64,000 bases of DNA from NCBI RefSeq assembly GCF_029784155.1, contig NC_073692.1:72351544-72415543 (forward strand). Direction: 5' to 3'. Under the pieces are notes generated by a model that had not been told where the DNA came from, did no database searches, and saw nothing but the letters and a program-made list of their open reading frames with translations. Origin of the DNA: Uranotaenia lowii. Taxonomy: Eukaryota > Arthropoda > Insecta > Diptera > Culicidae. The position numbers and the translations under genes were made by a program. Below are positions 46,215 through 58,000 of the stretch, piece by piece (the stretch's first letter is position 1; every line of letters begins with the position of its first letter).

Positions 46215-49200
46215 GCACCGAGTGAATATGCTTCCGAAAAGTGGTGATAGAATGTCCCATCCTGTGGCACTTCGTGCTCATGCTATTCCATTTCCGGCTT
46301 CGTTTGAAGGTATCTCCTGGAGTCACAAATTTGGATCTCTCAACCGGAGGCGACGTCATGATCCGTCGATGGTCATCACTTCCTGTCCGCATCTGGAAGT
46401 GCGGGATTGGCTGAAGCGACTGAACCTGGAGGACTGTTATGGTAAGAAATGTTTCAAACTTTTTTTTTCTTTTCAGTCTTAGCGTAGTAATTACAATTTT
46501 AGAAAATTCGTTTTTAGCCAAGTTTTTTCGACGATTATTATTAAACTATTCCTATAAATTCATCCATTGAAAAAGTAACGACTATTCTTCCCTACAATTT
46601 CAGAAAAATTCAAGCAGTTCAATGGCGTGGAGGACTTCCTGTACTACAGCGAGGCAGACATTAAGAAATTGGGCATCCGAAACAATGCTCATCGGGCGCG
46701 GATCGTCAGCAGCCTGGTGGCACTGCGGGAAAAACCTTCGACAGGTGAGTTCATTTTCAAAAACTTTCCCCGGGATGATTCGGAACACACAGTTTGTAAT
46801 ATTTAAAATAATAATCCAAATGACAACTCCACATTTGTTATGAACTGCTGAAGTGCTGTTAAACTTGTTTTGAAAATAGCGCCATCCTTTATTGGCAGAT
46901 AAAATTATAAATCCCTTATAAGAGATATCAGTTTTTAATTGTACAATTGAGAACCAAGTGTAGTAACGTTGAAGAACTTCCAGCAGCCTATTCATGTTGT
47001 TGGCTTTTAAAAAAGAATTGAAGAATGAAATGAAATGTTTAAATTTCAGTTTGAGACTTTAAATATTGACAAAAAATTTCTTCTTTATACGAGCTTTTTT
47101 CATAGAATGAGTGTTAGGGTAGGGGGTATTAGACTGAGTCGATTCTCAGCAACGTTTTCATGAGTAAATTTGAACTTTTAGGTTTGTATGGGAAAATTGA
47201 ATATTTTGTACTGAAAAATCAACATGATTTTTGTTTCTTTTGTGAAACCTAGCCTGCTAATGGTTTTTGTGCCAATTTATGGATACTTTAAAGGAAATTT
47301 TCCACTGAACAACTATGTCCACAACTTCGTATTTTATTAGGTTAAAATTTTATTAGGTGTTGAATGGGGGCACGTCATTTGGCATTGAAAAACAATACAT
47401 TCCATTGACATCACTGCTGGGTGCATAGCGTGGTAATGCATGACTACTTTCCATGCAATTCTTCGCGAGGCACCGGCAGTGATGTCAATTGAATTTATTG
47501 TTTTTCAATGCCTAAAGAAACCCCTGTTAAATAGCTTAAATAGCTTTTGGACAAAGTAGTTCAGCGGAAAATTTGCTTTAAAGCATTTATAAATTGGCAC
47601 ATCAACCATCAGTAGGCTAGGTTCCACAGAGGAAAAGAATATGATGTTGATTTTTCAGTACAAAATTTTCCATTTTCCAATACAAACCTTCAAGTTATAA
47701 TTTACTCATATAAACGTTACGTTAAAATTCTGCCAAAAATGATGGATGAGTTTTAAACCAAGACGCAGCTTTTATTACCCCAGGATTTGAGAAATTCAAA
47801 AATGTCCTCAAATCGACTCAGTCTAATGGGGAATGAGTGCCTTAGAGCTACATTCAAGAAAACATTCATAAAAATTAGTATTTTCATTCAATCTTTAATT
47901 TATACTTCAAATCAAATATTAAAATCTGAAAATAGCAATAATTAACAAGTCCGATGTTATAATGCGCAACAGTTTTTAAAAGTATTTTTTTCTATAAATA
48001 ACGCAGGAGAGAGTTGGTATCATGAGCCTCTTTTTTCTTTGCTCCATTACTTCTTTATTGAAAAAGGTATAGTAAAAAAAATAAATGGTACGGTTTTCAA
48101 CATAGCTATCGTATTATTAGGCTTTTTATAGTTTAAGTTAAAAAAAAAAATTCCCCGAGTTATATAAAAAGAATTTTATTTTGGATTTGGGCTATTAAAT
48201 CCCCAATTACCAAACAACATGCAAAGTTTATCAGTTGAGCCGAAACAGTAATTTCATAATACATTTAGTTTTATCGAAGCAGTTTCCGGTGAGGAAATTA
48301 AAAAGATAATTGTGTGTGATTAAATAGTTTCAAAACATGGCTCGTGAACGTTTTTTTTTTGAAAATTCTTTAATTAGGTTTCATATTCGTCTCTTTCGCA
48401 TTCAATATAATTGATGAGATAATATTTTTCATAACTCTTTATTTGGCATAACAAAATCTTTACTGACATATAAAATAAATTTTTAGTTATGAATGTGTAT
48501 AAAAATACCAAACATAGGTGGCCCAAGATGCCCCACAGTATATGTGGCCCATGAATTCCCAATCATAGCTTTTGCAAATTGGCTGCGTTTGAGTGACTTA
48601 TTGCTTTTCCATGAGAAAAAGCAAGACAATACTATGATCATAATGATAGGCATATTTTTGTTGTGAAAATCAAGTTTCCACCGACGCTTTTTTCGAGCGC
48701 TTGTTTAGTTATATAGATACCTTCATTTTTAGGCTTGTTAAATAAAAGTAATGATGTTTGAAAAATAAACAAGTGATTTCTAAAGCTTTTTTTAAAGATT
48801 TTTTTGTATTTAAACTCCAATTATAAGCAAATTAATTAAGACCACAATCCTAAAAATAAATCCAAATTTCATTTTATATTTATGATTCCTTCTTGTTTGT
48901 GTTGTCAAATTGTCTCTGAGAAAGTACACAATTTTAATTTTGAATCAAGAATCAAAATTATGGAACTGCGATCTACAAATTGATTCCTGTATGAAATTCT
49001 CACATTGATATTTTAACCTATAATAAACCTTACTTCGAGCTGAAACTGAACTTTCAATACTGTTTCCTTTTATGAAATTATTTTATCAACTATATCGGGG
49101 AAATTTTATATTCTTTGAGAAAGAATATTTAAGAATTGAAAGATTATAGACGGATAGAAGATTAGAATAAGGTGAAAGATGTTGAAAATGAGCGGAAGGG

Positions 49201-52200
49201 TAATTTTAATTTGAAAAACTTTTCATCACATTTCATCGTTTTGTTCCTCACTGACCTACTACCTTGCAGTGGTAGATGCAGTGGTACGGGATAGATTTGT
49301 AGCTACCACCACACAATAGTAGGCCTAGCGTGGTTCGTCCCACACACAAGCGGAAGACTTGCAGTAGGGTGAACGAACAAAAAGATGAAATCTTTTCTGG
49401 TTCTTCTAGTTTATCCCTTTCAACGAATACCAATATTGTAAAGCTTTCGTGTGGTTTTTAGTCATTTGCAGAATTTTAAAGCTCAGTGGAAGCCGCCATC
49501 TTGGATTTGAAGATGTCGTTTGATAGAAAACTTCGACTTCTACTCGTTTGGTCCTTGCACACAATGCCCATATTGTGGGAGTTTCATGCGATTTTCAGTG
49601 TTTGACAACATTTTAAAGTTCAGTGAAAGCCGCCATCTTGGATTTCAAGATGCACCTGATATCGAAATTTGACTTCTTCTAGGTTTCCCTTTCACCAAAT
49701 ACCAATATTGTGGGCCTTTCATGCGATTCTCAGTGACTAACAGCATATCAAAGTTCAGTGGAAGACGCCATCTTGGATTTCAAGATGGCGTAGAAAAAAA
49801 ATCAGCTTTTTCTAGTTTAGCCCTTTCAACCAATACCCATATAGTGGATGTTTAATGTGACTTTTTGTCATTTACAGCATTAAAAGTTCAGCGGATGCCG
49901 CTATCTTGGATTTCAAGATGGTGTCTGATAGCGAAATTCGGCTTCTACTCGTTTAGCCCTTTCACCAAATACCAATATTGATGGGGTTTTTGCGATTTTA
50001 AGTCATTTACAACATTTGAAAGATCAATGAAAGCCGCCATATTGGATTTCAAGATGGCGTCAGACAAATCGAAATTTGACTTCAACTCATTATTCCACGG
50101 GTGATTAACACCCAATCCGTTTTTATTTAAAATGTGTGTCCTCATTTACTGTGCTAAGGATTAACAACTCAGAAATTAGGAACTCATCCTAAGCGTGTAA
50201 TTGGTTGGCTTGCGAGAGAAACGTCAAATCGTAGCTTATTTTGGGGTCATCATTAAACCATAATAAAACTATGAATTGACTCACGCCATGTTGGTTGCAA
50301 AATCGAAGGGCACAAAATGACGCTATGTTGATGGATTCACAATGCAAGCATTGGAAAATATTTTATCAGGCCTATTTTCCATCAATTCCATCATGATTGA
50401 CCATCAGATTTGACGAGGCGCATTTATTTTAAGATACTATTTCATACACATTTTACCTAAAATCTTGACTGGCAGTACAGAAGAGGCTCATAATATGGTT
50501 TAAACATTGGTATTTTGGCTATTAATATTACCAGATCATATCTCAATAATGCAATCATCATTCATCAACCATTAAGGTTGCTGGAAAAAAAAAATAAAAC
50601 TCCGAGAATTCACAAAACCGGAAAAAAATTCCCAACAACATTTTATAATAGCTTTTTAAAAGCTTTGGTGATCAACATTGATGACCAACAATGATATGTC
50701 ATGATGACGTTTCTAGGGTAGGGCCAAATTGCCTAATTTGGGCTTTATTAGAGTCCAAGTGATGTTATAAAATGCGCTTTAGCTTTTTATGAAGATTAAT
50801 GCTAAATATAGTCCAAACGAAATATTGCTGACCGTTATAAAGCTAAAATTGTTACTTGGGTAGGGTCTAACACTTTCAAAAAATCGATTTTTTTTATTTT
50901 CTTATTGTAAAACATTCCAAGAATGTTGTGTCAAATTTTCAAGTCAATTGAAGCGAAACTGTAAAAATTATAGGCCTTTATCTCCTCCTATCTAATACTG
51001 CAAGAAAGCAAGAGCAGAAACTTCAAACGCGTTTTTCTCGAAAGCGCATTTTTAAAGTCCGTGGACATCGTCATTTGAAAACTACTTATCCGATTCTTTT
51101 CAAATTTGGAACATATTTTCTACATATAAAATACCAGACCCCAACGTTTTTCTTTTTTTTTTTTACTTTGGGGAGATTTTACAGATAAAAAATGGCGTAT
51201 TTTTTCGTGAAAAATCGTAGTTTTTACTTCAAACAGCCACAAAAATTTCATAAAAAATTTTTGAAGTTAAGTAATAACGTTGGGGTCAGGAAAAACATCT
51301 ATTTAAAATATTTTGCTCTGATTTTTTGACTTCAGATGATTCTGTGCTGAGATACAGTGTCCACCGCAAATCCTGTTTTCTAAAAGGCATCCTCGAAAGT
51401 GCTCCGTCACCGGTTCATTTTTCAATATTTTTCTACGAAAAAATTACTAAATGTTATTTTAACAATGCTTTGTATAATGCAAAAAATTTGAATACATTTG
51501 TTTAAAGGATAGCTCTAGAAAAAAAAATCGTGAAAATGGTGTTTTTTTTTTACCCGTTACTACCTCCCCCCTTAAACAAAACCTTAAAATTCCTTCTGGG
51601 GCAAATAAGGTTTCACGTAGAAACAAAACATTTTTCGTATCGGTTTTCTTTACGAAACGTTTGTTGGATAATTTTAACACCATGATTTTGGAAAAAAAAT
51701 ACGATCCATCCATACACAACCAGAGAAAATATCGGATCGTGCAATAATTCTCAGCCTTCCCCATTGTTGTAAATAAATCCACTGAAAGATTTGTATGGAA
51801 ATTACATAATCGGACCATGTAACATAATTTGATTATGCAACATTATTCGACTATGTGACATAATTTGACAAACAACGCCACTTGCAATGACCTGTAGGAT
51901 CCACTGGACGCCTCCGCCGCTGGCTGTCTACGCTGCTGCCCGTCATCACTGCTGCCCGTCATCGCTGCTGCCCATCATCACTGCTGCCCGTCATCGCTGC
52001 TCACCGGTCCACGTTGCCACTGAACTACTGCAAATCGATATCTGAGTCGGATTACCACTGGACCTGGTGGGGTCCACACTCAGATCGAAGTGCAGCAAAC
52101 GTCTGCTCAGTTCGACGGCAAACAGAGAAAGAAACCGAGTCGACCAAAGAGCCCTTTGTTTTATACCTTTCGTAGGTAGGAAAAAACAAAACCCATCAAA

Positions 52201-53893
52201 GCAGGCGATGGTGATGACGTCATAATCCTTTAGATAGGATGTCTTTGAAAGAGGCGTTTTTCGTGACGCGAGATCCGATCGCAAATTTCAATTTGCCCCC
52301 TATAGTGTTGCCGTAAGACGTAATTCTACGTCAAAACATGTGATAAATGCTATTCCAGACTCTAAATTCTGACGTCACTTTTTTCGGACTCTTGAACTTT
52401 TGGATCTTGTGACCAATGCTGTATGAGTGCAATCGACGAAAAAAAATCGAGTGAATTTGGTTGAAATGACTAAAACACAGCATAAAAACCAAAATAATGT
52501 GTTTAGCTGTGCAACGATTGGCAAATCACCCAACATATCTTTCTTCAATTCTTGCGTGAGCTTTCATTAAGTCGTATGGAACATCTGAAGAATTCACAGA
52601 AAACTACTGCAAAAGTTATCAAAACAACTTCAAAATTTGTATTTCACATACAGAATATGTTGTCCAGGATACAAATATTCTAGATAGAAAGAAGTTTAAG
52701 TTTAAGACTAGTTTAAGTCAGTTTTGTATTTTTTCATAATAAAACAAGATAAGAGTCACGATTTTGTCCCAACCGGGCAAAACCCGAGACTTAAATTACA
52801 AATTTTTCTCTAAAATCAGACCAATATTCAAGCAAATTTGGAAATTCTTCAATAAAAAATCATGCAGGAAGGCCATGATTCACATCAACATTCACAGATG
52901 TGTTTCCGAAATAATTGCAATTTTTTTTCAAGTAAAAGATGTAATTTTGTCAAACATTTAGAATTAGCCTTAAAAGAGAGTAATTACGAAAGTAGGTATT
53001 TATTATACCACTTCTTATAAGAAATTATAGTAGTCTAGAACTCGTTATTTATCAAATTACGAGTTTGAAAATAACGGAAATTGCTCGCATATATTTGTTT
53101 ATGTTGTAAACTGCTTGCATGTATTCTTCCAATTAGCAGTTTGTCTCCTGAACGTTATCTTTGCTGTCCCATCTATTCAACCATTTTTCTTCTTGATTCA
53201 CAAAGCACATCTTTTGTTTTTCCATATTATGAAGCCCATCTGAGGCTGACAGACTCGTTCTCTGATAACGACTCGTCTGGCGTACCTCAGTATCCACAGA
53301 CTGGGGCCATCAGAGTTTTATTTAATGTTTTTACCTTTCAAAGCTGGACTGATTTTTAAACGTTACGAGTCATTTTAGTTGTTTATTTATTTAGTTGCTA
53401 ATGCAATTTTTTTTGAATTCGAACCTTCTTCTAAGTAATCAGACTCATTAAAAGTGGGACTACCTTAGTAATAAATTACCGTCAATCTGTTAAATTTAGC
53501 ACATCGTTCATGAATTATAGAAGATGCTTTTCTCGATCAACTCCCATTACAATTTCAAACTCATTTGCATAGAACGAAGTCTCGTGCATTCATTCGTCTT
53601 TCCTTTTCAAACAGTGCAAGGAGGAAAAATGAAAAGAACCACCATCAAAAAGCGATGCATATTGAAAACTTTCTGCTGTGTTCCCACCCATGGTATTGCT
53701 AACTATTTTCATATCTAGTCTATTCACCAATTGCAGCAGCAAATCATTAATGCATATCGTTTCTTTTATTCCTGCCCACTGAATCTATCACAGGTAGCCT
53801 GCATCGATCGGAAACGCTGAAAAAATCGATGCGCCATAGCATGGCAGCAGACTTGGCCAAGAAAAGTGCAACCGGAACCGAAGATGCGGCAAC
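46215..53893 (+). CDS. SAM-domain protein, three internal exons
   Basis: Exons 46215-46441, 46604-46744 and 53794-53893 join in phase. The first encodes an Arg-rich segment (GSLNRRRRHDPSM) and the start of a SAM domain (LEVRDWLKRLNLEDCY). The second completes it (EKFKQFNGVEDFLYY, DIKKLGIRNNAHRARIVSSL). The third gives a Ser/Lys-rich tail (GSLHRSETLKKSMRHSMAAD) and ends AAC|GTAAGT. SAM domains mediate protein oligomerisation in signalling adaptors; I cannot say which adaptor this is. Translation may start at ATG 46228 or in an upstream exon. The gene seems to continue to the right of the window, with transposons and minisatellites in its 7-kb intron. Confidence 0.75.
47132..47823. mobile_element. 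692-bp snap-back element with GACTGAGTCGATT termini
   Basis: The 13-bp termini are perfect inverse copies flanked by TA (47130-47131 and 47824-47825). Most of the interior is also inverse-repeated: GTACTGAAAAATCAACAT, TGTGCCAATTTAT and GGCATTGAAAAACAATA each recur inverted, with a centre near 47430. The right arm has about 95 bp that the left arm lacks. There is no coding capacity. Confidence 0.8.
47900..49439. other. no gene recognised
   Basis: AT-rich intronic DNA between the snap-back element and the minisatellite; no supported frame. Confidence 0.4.
49440..50100 (+). repeat. minisatellite, period about 135 bp, five units
   Basis: Five diverged units are marked by GCCGCCATCTTGGATTTCAA at about 49492, 49629, 49763, 49897 and 50033, with ACCAATATTG and TTTAGTCATTTGC blocks between. 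In most units the block closes into an inverted pair, CGCCATCTTG...CAAGATGGCG. Confidence 0.8.
51890..52320 (-). promoter_or_regulatory. possible LTR or promoter block, minus strand
   Basis: On the minus strand TATAAAA (52165-52159) is followed about 30 bp later by TCGGTTTC and then by AGCAGACG, an arrangement like TATA, initiator and a downstream element. The G+C content is well above its neighbours. A solo LTR is one reading, but no second LTR is visible. Confidence 0.25.
51932..51995 (+). repeat. 16-bp tandem repeat CTGCTGCCCGTCATCR, four units
   Basis: Four consecutive units alternate A and G at the last base, with one G-to-A change in the third. They lie in a G+C-rich block (51890-52300) that looks like part of a transposon. 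Confidence 0.75.
52370..52540 (+). repeat. dispersed repeat, copy 2
   Basis: The order of blocks matches the copy at 44640-44810 (GACGTCACTT, GAACTTTTGGATC, TTGGTTGAAATGACTAAAA, CATAAAAACCAAAA, TTGGCAAATCACC). Confidence 0.55.
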
Positions 53894-54972
53894 GTAAGTA
53901 GAATCATTAACTAACTACCTAGGAAAAGCGGCTTACATATTATCCTTTGCACTACTGCATCGAATTCTAGGTATGGTTTTTAGTTATAAATGGGTCAAAC
54001 TTCATAAAACTTCTGATTCACGGAAATCTTTCTAAAAGTTTGGATGCAATAATATTTATCAGATATGTTCAACTCGAAGATCTGTGAAATAATTTACAAA
54101 AAAAAAGAATATTCTCAAATGACACACCTTATATGTTTGTTGAATGCAAGCATTTTAAGCGTTAGTCACCCTTATTTCGTAGGGTAGCGTTATTGAAATG
54201 TTGCATAGCACCTTGCGTTCTATCTTTTAAGCAACTATCAATACCGTAACGCCCCAAATTTGAACTCTGCATAGCTCTCCCCAGACAAACGGATAATTTG
54301 ATTTTATGTGAAGTTGAAGTTTTTTTTATGGGTTGCGATGCTTCACTTTGATTACAAAAAATCCTTTTTTTAGAGAAGTTATGTTCAAAGTTCGCTGTAA
54401 ATATTTCTAACGGAAAATTGGGTTTTGTGTAACTAGATAAAATGAATATTTTTCGATGAATGACAATCTACGCTATGATCATGCGCTTTGCACATAAACT
54501 GAGTTTATGTAACCCTCATATTATCAATCTGTTATCAAAACTGGTTCAAAATATCTTGATATAATCCAAAAGTAATGTCAATTTTTCTTCTTCTTATTTA
54601 TTTATATAAAAAATAATAAAAACTAACTACAATATTATGAAGAGATTAATCACCGTAATTTTTGTTTGTTACTTTGATTTATCGGCCTAGCGGTGAAAAG
54701 TGATGTCCTTTTTAGTAGGGACATCTAAAGATTATGAAAATTTTTTATATAGATGGATAGAAAAAAAAAATGAATGAAAAAATGAATGAAAAATGAGTAG
54801 GAGAATTTCAAATAAGCTTTAGTTTGGTTCTTACCATTAAACACGTATTTACGACCTACTGTTTTAATTATTCGCGCGAACGTCATTTAGTAAACGATAG
54901 AATTTCTTAATGTATGTAATAAACAATTTTTTATTAAAGAGTCAATAAAGTTCAAAGAACTCAATGATCAAT
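53894..54972. other. no gene recognised
   Basis: Intron of the SAM gene, AT-rich. TACCGTAACGCCCC near 54243 resembles a MITE terminus but has no partner. Confidence 0.4.
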
Positions 54973-54978
54973 TTTATT
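54973..54978 (-). terminator. poly(A) signal of the minus-strand gene
   Basis: AATAAA on the minus strand, about 71 bases after the stop codon at 55049, is well placed for cleavage of the DUF7869-like transcript. Confidence 0.45.
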
Positions 54979-55048
54979 GAAAATAAAAAAAAGAACAAAA
55001 TAAAATGGTAATTTTTACATTTATGTGTTTCATAGCTGTTCCATGACA

Positions 55049-58000
55049 TCATCGAGGGGATCCATCGTAGTTCTCGATTTCGAGTTCCTGGTCTTCATCG
55101 GAACGATGTTTACGTTTACGACCACGTTGCAGCGGGGCAACTTTTTGAAGAAGTTCTTTGTAGTAGTCGGTCTTTTGTACATATTTCATGAGTTTACGCA
55201 AATCTTCAGATTTTGCTTTACTCAACTTCATTCGTTCTGTATTTATGACCGGAATTGACAGTGTCGTCGGATCATGGGTATTATGTTCCTTTATAACGAG
55301 CATTTCTCGGAAACGATCGTCACCTAGATCATATTTGAATCTGACTAATTCTGGATGGTCGGTGCTATAGGAAAAGATCATTATATCGGCAAAACGAACC
55401 TTTTCTCCTGCAGTATCGTGTTTTGGGATTTGGTATCGGGTTTCAAGAACGCTGAACTTTTTGAAATCATCTAATTTCATTTGAACAACTTTCAGTGGGG
55501 TCGATCGTTGAATAGAGGCTATCATTACAGCCCAGTCCTCAGGCACCTCAATGTTGACCGTCAGTTTTTTCTTGCATCTTTCGATGGCCCCGTGAATAGT
55601 ATCCACCTGCATGTGAGAGTGCCCAGTCATAAACTTATGGTCAACACGCATTGATCTTCCATCATTTTTACAGCGTTCAATAAAATTACAGAGACTGAAC
55701 ACCACATTCCGGTTCTTGTTTTGTCCTGCGCATCGATCACTATACATATTCGCATGACTAATCGATGTTGGCATATCTAGCAAATTCTTGATGAGACAAG
55801 AAGCAATCTCGTTAGAGCCTCGCTTCCCGATCGTCTCATCCCAGAGATAACAAGTTCCGGTGTTCTGTCCAAGGTGTGTATCGAAGATGGTTAAATTATA
55901 GACGTACAACTGCCTGCAGTAGAAAGCCTGGCCGCAAGTGAGGTATGGTGTTGGCAGTTGCTTCTGTAAATCGAACGAAAATGTTCGAATAGATGGATCA
56001 TTCTGCTTCGCTGATATCACATCATTTTTTTTCGATCGATAGACTCGATTAGCAGCCGACAAATGCTCATCCAGATTACATTATGCGAGATTTTTTTCTG
56101 ATTCAGAAGCATTTTTGATGAGACATCGTAGTTCATCACACCTACCGCAAGTGTCAATACTGGGCCTTTTGAAGCTCAACCCCATTGACTTGAATATGGC
56201 CAAATATGTACGTTAATGTACGGCCTGCAAATTATTACTTAGGCATAGCTTTCGATAGAGCTCATACATAAGAGACACATTAAGATCCGGAGCGAGATAG
56301 AGTTTTGATGTTTTCTCTCTGGTGTAATGGCTCGAATACAGGGGGAACGATCGAATATGATGTTTTATGTGAGCTTTTTGTTCTTCAGTCAATTTTCTTG
56401 CTGACACATTGCTCTCTCGCTGATCTTCGGTTACCATACCTGTAGCTTGAATTTTCTGAGCAATACACCTAGTTTTCCTATCTTTAATGTCAAATGTGCT
56501 CATAAACATTTTTTTGCACACAATCACACGATTCTTAACCCCAGGCAGATAATACGTGCGGCTGAATGAACGTTTTGAATTCAAGACCTACACACAAAAA
56601 AAATCTGAGTTTTACATTTGATGTAAAATTTGATTTCATGTAAAATTTTGGTCAGATGTATAGTATATTATAACGCAGCCCTGAAAAAAACCATGCGTTT
56701 CCTCATTCGGGTCAATTTGTTGTAATTTTACATGACTTTTGCTTGAAACGATGTTTGGAATCAGAAACGTTGCTGTCGCACAGGGTGTGTCTTATTGTTT
56801 GCCAATTTTGAAAAATGTAAAAAAGTGAAATCTTTTTAACAATTTTCACCAAAAAAAATTAAGTTTTATTGCTTATTGTAAAAAAAACAATTTTAAAATA
56901 GTATATTACTAGATAGAATTTCGTAGAGAGACGAACCAACAAAAGACAAAAAAAAATCCTAGACTTTATTAGAGAAGTGATATTTTGTTCTAAGCAACAG
57001 TTCACCTCTTGTCTTTGATTCATAATATTTTAAAAAATATATGAATAATTCTAACCGATAACATCGATACGAAATCTAACAATTAAAAATGAATAGCGCA
57101 ATAAGCAATCAAACTTTGAGTTTAAATAAATATTGCACAAAAAGGTCAACAATATTCTCAATTTGTTGTTACAAAAGATTCAGCACAAGAAAGCTTTTGA
57201 TCGCTTTATTCATCGATTTAAGTATAAACTTCTGAATTCAAAAAAATCAGGTTCTTAGATTTATATACAAGTGAATCGTTTTGAATTGTTCAATATTTAT
57301 ACAAACAAATTACAAGCTTCATGAACCCTTCCTCACATTCCATCATATTGCAAAGGACATTTCAATGTACAATGAACAAATAACAAGTATTATTAATCAA
57401 AAATCATTCTAGATAAACTTATTGCTACTTATTTTGAAAAGTAATGAAAAATTGTTTTCAAAATCATCCATCCAAAAAGTTGTAACGAAACTAAAAGAAA
57501 ATTCAGACACACCCTGTAGCAGGATCGTTTCACAAACAAACACCGAACGGCCGACCGGTAAGCAGCAAGTTCGATTTGATGCGCGAAAAAAATGCTGATT
57601 CCAATCTTGAGCTTGTTGGTTTCAAGTTATCGTAAACATTATGAACATCTTTTAAACCATTGTCATGCTTTGTTATTAAGCTTATGGCAAGAATTTGATA
57701 AAATAATGATTCAAAAACTAAAAAGGGATAATGAGCCGGTACGGTTTTATTGTTATGGTCATGTAAATTCACAGTAGCATTTTTTTCTTTTCGGGAATTT
57801 ACATTACATCATAAATAATGTAAATTTAGTAGAAACAACTTGTTCCAATTATTTGCAGGTTAAAACATGTAATAATTTAATACTGTGTATAATATCATCA
57901 TAAAATTAGTGTCTACCGTTCAAATCAAGAGCAATTCACCATTTAATTCAAAAATGTAAATTTAAAAAATAACATTGACTTACCCGGGTACGTCTCGATC

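Noticed and set aside
49440..50100. CRISPR array
   Set aside because: Units are contiguous, diverged, 135 bp long and without unique spacers; this is a minisatellite in a eukaryotic intron.
53081..53359. 92-codon plus-strand frame with hydrophobic start
   Set aside because: No splice sites or recognised domain; it lies in an intron of the SAM gene, and the length is within chance.
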